From Proteobacteria bacterium ST_bin11 (lineage in GTDB: Bacteria; Pseudomonadota; Gammaproteobacteria; Methylococcales; Methylomonadaceae), in assembly GCA_002083615.1 (NCBI GenBank), contig MSXO01000048.1:1-32110 (forward strand): a stretch of DNA of 32,110 bases, read 5' to 3'. The notes below the pieces were generated by a model that saw only the letters and a program-made list of their open reading frames with translations, ran no database searches and was not told the origin of the DNA. Below are positions 26,408-32,110 of this stretch, in pieces. A program made the position numbers and the translations under genes. Each line of letters starts with the position of its first letter. The stretch's first letter is position 1.

Positions 26408-26817
26408 ACGCCAGCGTATTTATCTGACTTTTCAAATAGGACGTACTCCAATTCACAGAGAGACAAAGGACCCAATCCCGTTTTGCAAACATTTTCCATG
26501 CGGACTGAATTTGCGACTACACACGTATTCTGGCCTTTGATTGAAGGCTGTACGCTTGGGCCCAAAATGAGCTATTCGCGCGTCTGCTCCTGATTGCCCT
26601 GACGTGTTCCTTGGCACAACGCAATAATCAGATTCCGCAAACGCCAGTTCGACCGGTTGCCCTCAATGATCGGGCTTCGCAATCGGTTGGATCGCTCTTT
26701 TATCTCAACCGGTTTTAGCTTGAGAGTTTACTTTCATACCAAAACCGGTTCACCTGCCGACCGCTCGTACGCCAGGGGCTGGTGATTTGCGTAAGGGGTC
26801 ATGCACAACGTCATGGG
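26408..26817. other. Intergenic region before group II intron
   Basis: No gene is recognised in these 410 bases. A perfect 10-bp inverted repeat AACCGGTTTT (26707-26716) and AAAACCGGTT (26741-26750) has a 24-base spacer. Each arm contains the palindrome AACCGGTT, so the arms also read as direct repeats. It could be a dimeric regulator site pair or remains of a mobile element end. Confidence 0.5.
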
Positions 26818-26905
26818 GGGGGTCAGATCTTGGAATATAGCAAAGCCTTTCAGGGATGCTTGATTGGGAGAGTAGCGGCAGGGCTTACGCGCTACCGCCC
26901 TCGCA

Positions 26906-26938
26906 GAACCGGACTTGGAGTGTTACACCATCCGGCTC
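26906..26938 (-). ncRNA. Group II intron domain V
   Basis: The minus strand reads GAGCCGGA, a 17-base middle with TGGTGTAACACTCCA, then GTCCGGTTC. This forms the classic domain V hairpin, with the AGC catalytic triad in the 5' arm. It begins 5 bases after the maturase stop, the expected place. Confidence 0.85.
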
Positions 26939-26943
26939 CCAGT

Positions 26944-28260
26944 TTAAGTCATCCACAATGGTTTGGGATATAAGTTGTGCTGGATTCGCAAGGACGGCAT
27001 CCATGCTCTTAACACCTTGCTGAACTTCGCCCAGTTACAGCTTCGCCTTTGACTTCTTCTATTAATCCATTTGAATAGCAAGCGACTGATCAGGTAAGCG
27101 TAGGTACTGATCTGCCTAGCGTTACCACTGACACCGTAGTATGTCACGTGACCCACTAAATGGCGCCGTGCATGTAGCATCATGGCTTTACCGCCTTGCA
27201 GTCTAAACTTTGCCAATTTCTGGTTGACCTCTTTGAGCTTTTTGGTGATCCGATCATACTGGATCGTGCGACCCACTAGGAACCGACCTTTGCGGCTCTT
27301 GCCCACGTAATGGGTGAAGCCCAAGAAATTGAAAGTCGCCGGACGCTTGGCGCCGTCTTTGCCAAATTCTTTTGCCGCTTGGCTGCCAAAACGGATCAAG
27401 GCGGTTTTGCTCGGCTCGACTTCCAAACCGAATTGCTTCAGCCGCTCCTGCATTTCCGTCATAAAGCACTTAGCATCTTCTTCACAGGTGAAGCAGGCTA
27501 CAAAGTCGTCCGCATATCTGATGACTTTAGCGTTACCCTAGCACATCTTGGCGAATTTCTTCTCAAACCATACATCCAGCAAGTAATGCAGGTAGATGTT
27601 GGCCAGCACTGGCGATATCAGACCGCCTTGCGGCGTTCCATTATCGTCATGCCGCAATACCCCATCTTCCAGCACGCCTGCCTTGAGAAAACCCTTGATG
27701 ATTCTCAGAAATACCGGGTCTTTGATCCTGTATTCCAGAAATTTAATCAGCCAGTCGTGATTGACGTTGTCAAAGAAGCCTTTAATGTCCGCCTCCACGA
27801 CCCATTGGGTGTTTTCGTTGGTTATCACTTCCGCCAACTTTGCCAGCGCCTGATGAGCGTTTCGGTGTCGCCGGAAGCCATAGGAGCAGCTCCGGAATTC
27901 CGGCTCCCAGATCGGTTGCAGTATCTTGGACATCTGCTGTTGTACGATCCGGTCTTCGAAGCTCGGTATGCCCAACGGCCTGACTTTTCCGTCGCTTTTG
28001 GGGATGTAGACCCGCCGCGACGGTTTCGGTCGGTAGCTCAGTCTACGCAGGCTTTGTGATAGCGCTTTGATCCGCTCTACCACATCGATCGCATATGCCG
28101 CTTTGCTGACGACATCGACTCCCAACGCTTTATGGCCGGGTTGTTCGTCAAAGCACGCCAACAGCTCACGGGAATGACTCAGCAGCCTCATCAGTGCTGT
28201 GTACTGCTTTTGCGGGTTGTCCCGCGCCCATTGCGTGAAACGTTCAATTGTTGTTGTCAT
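26944..28260 (-). pseudogene. ltrA: Group II intron maturase with in-frame TAG
   Basis: Read through one stop, this is a 438-codon reverse transcriptase/maturase. The first part (28260-27538) has RVYIPKSDGKVRPLGIPSFEDRIV, WVVEADIKGFFDNV and GTPQGGLISPVLANIYL. A TAG at 27540-27538 then follows KKFAKMC. The same frame continues GNAKVIRYADDFVACF, with the YADD catalytic motif, and ends with the maturase domain (WINRRSQRRSCNW). No HNH endonuclease domain is seen. The likely ancestral codon is CAG (Gln), one base away. There is no frameshift and no other lesion, so the change looks recent. As it stands the first product lacks YADD and is inactive unless TAG is read through. Confidence 0.88.
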
Positions 28261-28772
28261 GCTCAGAGTCCGCCCTGTGTCGGGGCATGTTTCCGTTGAT
28301 CGTTATCTTAAACCGGTTCCCCTTTGCTCCTGCGGCATTACCCGCATTCGTCGCTACCATACTTCCATACGCTGCCGCTTCCTTTCTTGCTGTTTAGGCT
28401 TGTCGGGAAGTGCGTTAACCATCGTCAACGCCAACGCATGGATCTCCTGGGTTACCGCCAATTCTCCATATCAGGCTCGAAACGGCTAACTATCCCGGGT
28501 GGAGACATCGGCTTGCCTTAGCGCGGATCGTCTTGTTGCTTGCTGGCATCTTGAAACCATCAGCCCTCTGCAACCAGTCATTTCGGGACTTGTCACCTTC
28601 ATGGTCGGCATTATCCGTTACCATTACTCCTCGCCTGTTTTCGCGCCTACGCATCAAGCAAGTTGTTGCCAGCTTACCTGCAAGGCTCGATACTCGGCCT
28701 GTGGCTAGCAGTTACCGAGGCGGGATTTCCACCCGCTAGAATTTGCGACATTGCCCAGCCGCAACCAAGACC

Positions 28773-28802
28773 TGACCCTATTCTTCTTGACCCTATTCTT
28801 CT
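28773..28802 (+). repeat. Tandem 15-bp repeat, two copies
   Basis: TGACCCTATTCTTCT occurs twice back to back, without mismatch, just outside the 5' side of the intron. On the minus strand it reads AGAAGAATAGGGTCA, and it overlaps one of the inverted GGGTCAG boxes. The remaining bases to 28998 hold no convincing gene. Confidence 0.85.
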
Positions 28803-28998
28803 TAGCTGAGAGCTTGCCGGGCACGGGTTTCACAAACTTCGGAGGCGTATTCGCAATCCCGGCCGCCTCGAAGGCCTGATGAAAGCAGGAAACCCGATAG
28901 CTGCATAGTCTTTCGTCGCACCAAAAAATGACCAGATACACAGCAAACCAGTATCATGCGAAGATTGTAAACCGGTATCCAACCTAGATGACACACCC

Positions 28999-29730
28999 AT
29001 GTTCCGTAACAATCGCTTATTCAGATTGATCATCAGCAGTTGTCTGGATCTGGCGCCGATTTTACTGGTGGTGCTGGCGTTTCAGTTGCTGGTAATTCGC
29101 CAGCCCATCCCCAATGTAGCGGAATTGATTGCCGGCTCCCTGTTAGTGGTGCTCGGCTTGACCTTTTTCATGCTGGGCTTGGAACAAAGCCTGTTTCCGG
29201 TCGGTGAATCGATGGCCAACGCCTTCGCCCGCAAAGGTAGCGTGTTCTGGTTATTGGTATTTGCGTTTTGCTTAGGCTTCGGCACAACCATTGCTGAACC
29301 CGCGCTGATTGCCATCACCACCAAAGCCGCCGATATTGCCAGCGGTGCGCACTTGATCGAGGCGGGTGACGAAGCGGCACAGCGCTATGCCTTAGGTTTG
29401 CGTCTAACCGTGGCGACGTCTGTTGGTTTTGCCATCGTCGTCGGTGTGTTGCGTATTCTGATGGGCTGGCCCTTACATTTTTTCATCCTCATCGGCTACG
29501 TTGCCGTCATTGCCATGACGCCGTTCGCACCCAAGGAAATCATCGGCATCGCCTATGATTCCGGCGGCGTCACCACCTCGACCATTACCGTACCCTTGGT
29601 AACAGCGTTGGGCATCGGCTTGGCCAATTCCATCAAGGGCCGCAATCCGATCACGGACGGCTTCGGGCTGATTGCCTTTGCCTCCTTGACGCCGATGATT
29701 TTTGTGATGGCCTTTGGCATGCTGGCATGA
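28999..29730 (+). CDS. DUF1538 membrane protein, first of pair
   Basis: A 243-residue integral membrane protein with about six hydrophobic segments. It carries the DUF1538 signature: GTTIAEPALIAI in the middle and IIGIAYDSGGVTTSTITVPL near the end, followed by KGRNPITDGFGLIAFASL. DUF1538 proteins are predicted transporters of unknown substrate, and many carry two such units in one chain. Here the units are two genes. Its stop overlaps the next start (ATGA), so translation is coupled. It opens the operon with the P-II-like and CBS genes. Confidence 0.9.
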   Translation: MFRNNRLFRLIISSCLDLAPILLVVLAFQLLVIRQPIPNVAELIAGSLLVVLGLTFFMLGLEQSLFPVGESMANAFARKGSVFWLLVFAFCLGFGTTIAEPALIAITTKAADIASGAHLIEAGDEAAQRYALGLRLTVATSVGFAIVVGVLRILMGWPLHFFILIGYVAVIAMTPFAPKEIIGIAYDSGGVTTSTITVPLVTALGIGLANSIKGRNPITDGFGLIAFASLTPMIFVMAFGMLA

Positions 29731-30506
29731 TCAACTGGCTGCAACAATTTTTAGCAACTCTATTGGAAACCGGGCGCGACGTGCTGCCGATTGTGGCCAT
29801 TATCATCGGTTTTCAATTGTTAGTGATACGCAAACCCTTGGCTCACCCCAGCAAGACCCTACTCGGGTTTTTTAACGTTTTGCTCGGCATCACTTTTTTC
29901 CTGGACGGCTTGAAAATTGCCTTGTTTCCATTGGGCGAGCTGATGGCAAGCCAACTAACGGCACCAGCGTTTCTAAATATCATTGACAGCACGGCGGCCC
30001 TGGATTGGCGGAATTATGGCTGGGTTTATCTGTTCGGCGCCAGCATAGGCTTTGCCACTACCCTAGCGGAACCTTCTTTGCTGGCGGTCGCAATCAAAGC
30101 CGAGGAGATTTCCGGCAAGGCTATTAGTGCTTGGGGTCTGCGATTAGCCGTATCAGTCGGCGTAGCGTTTGGCATCGGCTTGGGTACCTTTCGCATCATC
30201 AGCGGTACCGAGCTTTATTACTACATCGTGGTCGGTTATGTCGTAGTACTGGTTCAAACCTTGTTCGCACCCAAGTTGATTATCGGCTTGGCTTACGATT
30301 CGGGAGGTGTCACTACTTCGACTGTCACGGTACCATTAGTGACAGCGCTGGGCTTGGGGCTTGCATCAACTATTCCGGGCCGAAACCCCCTCTTAGACGG
30401 ATTTGGTTTGGTGGCTTTCGCCAGCTTGTTTCCGATTATCACTGTTCTCGGCTATGCTCAGCTCGCCGAGTGGCGTAGCAAAGGACGTCAATCCAATCAA
30501 AATTGA
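29727..30506 (+). CDS. DUF1538 membrane protein, second of pair
   Basis: A 259-residue paralogue of the preceding protein, with matching landmarks: ATTLAEPSLLAVAIKAEEIS, LIIGLAYDSGGVTTSTVTVPL and PGRNPLLDGFGLVAFASLFP. The two probably form a heteromeric transporter equivalent to the fused two-unit form. It begins by overlapping the upstream stop. Its own end is followed within 9 bases by the P-II-like start. The conserved AEP and DSGGVTTST motifs inside membrane segments are candidates for the transport path. Confidence 0.9.
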   Translation: MINWLQQFLATLLETGRDVLPIVAIIIGFQLLVIRKPLAHPSKTLLGFFNVLLGITFFLDGLKIALFPLGELMASQLTAPAFLNIIDSTAALDWRNYGWVYLFGASIGFATTLAEPSLLAVAIKAEEISGKAISAWGLRLAVSVGVAFGIGLGTFRIISGTELYYYIVVGYVVVLVQTLFAPKLIIGLAYDSGGVTTSTVTVPLVTALGLGLASTIPGRNPLLDGFGLVAFASLFPIITVLGYAQLAEWRSKGRQSNQN

Positions 30507-30514
30507 GGTTTACC

Positions 30515-30865
30515 ATGCGTTTTAAACTCATCATTGCTTTTGTAGATGACACCAAAACCGAGTTGGTGCTAGATACTGCTCGTAAAAGCGGGGCCAAGGG
30601 GGCCACGGTGATTAACCAGGCCCGCGGCGAGGGTATCAAGCAATCTAAAACATTTTTCGGCCTAACCCTGGAGGTGCAACGGGACGTTTTATTGTTTCTA
30701 GTTGAAGAGCATTTGAGTCGCTATATATTGGAAAAAATCGCCAAGGCAGGCGAATTCGACACCCGACCGGGTTCGGGTATCGCCTTTAAAATCGATGTAG
30801 AAGACGCCATAGGCGTGATGCATCAGGTCGAACAACTCACTCAAGAATTGGAAGATGAAATATGA
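30515..30865 (+). CDS. P-II-like signalling protein
   Basis: A 116-residue protein of ferredoxin-like fold. The opening MRFKLIIAFVDDTKTELVLD, then GAKGATVINQARGEGI, and the closing GSGIAFKIDVEDAIGV align with the P-II core. The region that forms the T-loop in GlnB is short, with no uridylylation tyrosine, so it is a P-II relative, not GlnB or GlnK. Such proteins usually bind adenine nucleotides and gate a partner membrane protein. I use ATG 30515, with GAGG 5 bases upstream, rather than the TTG at 30503. Its stop overlaps the CBS gene start. It likely regulates the DUF1538 pair. Confidence 0.82.
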   Translation: MRFKLIIAFVDDTKTELVLDTARKSGAKGATVINQARGEGIKQSKTFFGLTLEVQRDVLLFLVEEHLSRYILEKIAKAGEFDTRPGSGIAFKIDVEDAIGVMHQVEQLTQELEDEI

Positions 30866-31269
30866 TCGATAACGCCAAAATTATCCGCGTCAGAGATATC
30901 ATGAGAACCGACTTCGCCAGTATTCATGGCTCCGAAACGGTTAAGGACGCACTGATCAAAATGAAATCCAATAAAACCTCGGTGCTGGTAGTGGAAAAAC
31001 GTCATGAATTTGATGATTACGGTCTGATAACCAGCGGAGACATTGCCCGGCATGTGCTGGCAAAGGATAAAGCGCCGGACCGAGTCAACGTTTATGAGAT
31101 CATGACCTGCCCGGTTATCCAGGTAAATCCAGAGATGGATATTCGGCATTGCTCGCGCTTGTTTTCAAACTATAACTTGGTGCGCGCGCCCGTCATCGAA
31201 CACGGTAAGGTAATTGGCATGGTCAGTCCCAACGCCTTGGTGTTGGATGGCATGTACAAGAATCTGTAG
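30862..31269 (+). CDS. CBS-pair protein
   Basis: A 135-residue protein made of one Bateman module. The first CBS motif (RVRDIMRTDFASIHG...ALIKMKSNKTSVLVV...GLITSGDIARHVL) is followed by the second (VYEIMTCPVIQVNPEMDI...YNLVRAPVIEHGKVIGMVS). CBS pairs bind adenosine nucleotides and adjust activity of a partner. The start overlaps the P-II-like stop (ATGA). The operon thus carries two separate nucleotide sensors beside one transporter pair. No output domain is fused, so it must act on a partner. Confidence 0.9.
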   Translation: MIDNAKIIRVRDIMRTDFASIHGSETVKDALIKMKSNKTSVLVVEKRHEFDDYGLITSGDIARHVLAKDKAPDRVNVYEIMTCPVIQVNPEMDIRHCSRLFSNYNLVRAPVIEHGKVIGMVSPNALVLDGMYKNL

Positions 31270-31282
31270 GGCCCATTTTGAT

Positions 31283-31588
31283 GTGTTTAAAGTGGATTTA
31301 CGCAACCGGCTGGTTAGCGTTAATGACAACGAAATTCATCTCACCCCGATTCAATATCGCTTGCTGTGTGTATTGATTAAACACGCCTGCAAGGTTTTGA
31401 CACATCAGCAGATTTTGAAGGAAGTGTGGGGGCCGTCGTATCAGGAGAATCCCCATTATTTACGGATTTACATGAGTCAACTGCGGCAAAAGCTGGAAAG
31501 CGATCCGACTCAGCCCAAATACCTGCTGACCGAGTCGGGTGTGGGTTATCGATTTAAAGTGAGCTGGGCGCACTGCTCCAGCGGCTGA
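31283..31588 (+). CDS. Orphan KdpE-type DNA-binding domain
   Basis: About 101 residues forming a complete winged-helix output domain: VDLRNRLVSVNDNEIHLTPI, then KVLTHQQILKEVWG, then HYLRIYMSQLRQKLESDP and TESGVGYRF. The GPxxxExxHYLRIYM pattern is distinctive for KdpE, the potassium-responsive regulator. There is no receiver domain: the frame upstream merges into the CBS gene in another frame. The start is probably GTG 31283, with weak AGGG upstream. It may be a truncated kdpE fragment or a working single-domain regulator of the adjacent operon. No kdpFABCD genes are in the window. Confidence 0.7.
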   Translation: MFKVDLRNRLVSVNDNEIHLTPIQYRLLCVLIKHACKVLTHQQILKEVWGPSYQENPHYLRIYMSQLRQKLESDPTQPKYLLTESGVGYRFKVSWAHCSSG

Positions 31589-31600
31589 ATGGAAGCCTGC

Positions 31601-32110
31601 CTAATAGCTAGCTTCTACACGGTTTCTGCCGTATTGCTTAGCTTGGTACATGGCGGCATCGGCGCGTTTGATCAAGGTTTCCGGGCTATCGCTACCTTTT
31701 AATGACGCGCCCCCTAAACTTGCGGTCAAACTCAATACATCCATGCCATAGGCTAAGGTGTGCGACTCAATGTCCGCACGCAGGCGTTCGCCGATTACCA
31801 TCGCCCCGTCGATATTGGTGTCGCTTAACAAAATCACGAACTCTTCACCGTCAAACCGAAACACCGCATCGCTGCCGCGCACCGTATCTTTCAACCAACT
31901 AGCCAACGATGACAAAGCCAAGTCGCCGCACGCGTGTCCATACTGGTGGTTGATATTTTTAAAATGATCGACGTCGACAAAAATCAAGGACAAATGCTGT
32001 GGATTGCGCTCAGCACGTTTAATCTCGCGCATCAGGCAGTCGTTAAAGGCGGTGCGATTGTTGGTTTTGGTTAAAGGGTCGGTAAACGCCATTTTCAAGG
32101 CTTGTTGAAA
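31601..32110 (-). CDS. Diguanylate cyclase GGDEF domain (partial)
   Basis: C-terminal ~169 residues of a protein whose 5' part lies beyond the right edge of the window; the frame stays open to the last base. It is a GGDEF domain: MAFTDPLTKTNNRTAF, LIFVDVDHFKNINHQYGH, active-site loop RFDGEEF (DGEEF in place of GGEEF) and ADAAMYQAKQYGRNRV. The first glycine of the signature is Asp here. Other residues needed for GTP and metal binding are present, so activity is plausible but not certain. It would make c-di-GMP. It converges with the KdpE-type gene, 12 bases away. Confidence 0.92.
   Translation of the reverse strand, partial: FQQALKMAFTDPLTKTNNRTAFNDCLMREIKRAERNPQHLSLIFVDVDHFKNINHQYGHACGDLALSSLASWLKDTVRGSDAVFRFDGEEFVILLSDTNIDGAMVIGERLRADIESHTLAYGMDVLSLTASLGGASLKGSDSPETLIKRADAAMYQAKQYGRNRVEASY

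Larger units (their letters stand above)
26862..28765 (-). mobile_element. Group II intron (boundaries approximate)
   Basis: The minus strand has a group II intron layout: a 5' end near 28765 beginning GTTGCGGCTGGGC, a domain I part with GCGGGTGGAAATCCCGC, the maturase gene in domain IV (28260-26944), then domain V (26938-26906) and a domain VI-like hairpin. The 3' end lies near 26862-26872, after CGCTAC. Total length is about 1.9 kb. The 5' terminus departs from the GUGYG consensus, so that boundary is less sure. The encoded protein is interrupted, so splicing or mobility may need help from elsewhere. Confidence 0.8.
26818..28779. repeat. Inverted GGGTCAG(A/G)TCTTGG boxes flanking intron
   Basis: GGGTCAGATCTTGG near 26819-26832 on the plus strand faces the complement CCAAGACCTGACCC near 28766-28779, one mismatch in 14. 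They sit just outside the predicted intron ends. Comparable GGGTCAGGTCTTG boxes often adjoin IS200-like REP-associated transposase genes, from general familiarity. No such transposase is present here, so the boxes may be the intron target or remains of an older element. Confidence 0.55.

Noticed and set aside
27310..28059. 249-residue plus-strand frame opposite the intron maturase
   Set aside because: It is the antisense shadow of the reverse transcriptase gene, has no known motif, and only stays open because of codon bias.

Overview
The window looks like chromosomal DNA of a gammaproteobacterium. The gene styles (HtpG, RecN, NadK, the DUF2339/DUF3999 pair, a PEP-CTERM protein with a VPLPG tail, a TPR response regulator) fit a Methylomonas-like methanotroph (Methylomonadaceae). 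This is an inference: no methane oxidation gene or rRNA lies in the window. Coding density is high in core blocks, with accessory or broken pieces between them.

Left part (1-8050): a decayed HEPN-like gene, then the dTDP-L-rhamnose genes rfbB-rfbD-rfbA on the minus strand (rfbC not seen). A two-gene minus-strand signalling unit follows (soluble histidine kinase plus REC-TPR regulator). htpG runs the other way behind a very good sigma-32 promoter and ends at a clean terminator.

Accessory pocket (8080-10700): a DUF924 gene, then an AT-rich GIY-YIG/T5orf172 gene bracketed by two inverted copies of a roughly 265-270 bp multi-hairpin repeat. The two copies differ in sequence but keep their pairing, and hairpin loops on one strand carry GGA. 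This is the most unusual non-coding signal in the window.

Core block (10700-20300): nadK and recN (adjacent), a convergent EamA permease, a possible 26-residue membrane peptide, a chemotaxis receptor with a periplasmic c-heme motif, and a translationally coupled DUF2339-DUF3999 membrane pair.

Middle (20400-26400): a solitary OLD-family ATPase-TOPRIM nuclease (possible phage defence), a CPA2/Kef-type antiporter with a TrkA-N domain, a class V aminotransferase-like enzyme lacking the desulfurase cysteine loop, and an exported PEP-CTERM protein.

Mobile part (26800-28800): a minus-strand group II intron whose reverse transcriptase/maturase is intact except for one in-frame TAG just before the YADD catalytic motif. 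The intron lies between inverted GGGTCAG(A/G)TCTTGG boxes.

Right part (28999-32110): a tightly overlapping plus-strand operon of two DUF1538 membrane proteins, a P-II-like protein and a CBS-pair protein, followed by an orphan KdpE-type DNA-binding domain. This reads as a nucleotide-sensing transport module and is the best candidate for an undescribed protein system. A GGDEF diguanylate cyclase gene enters from the right edge.
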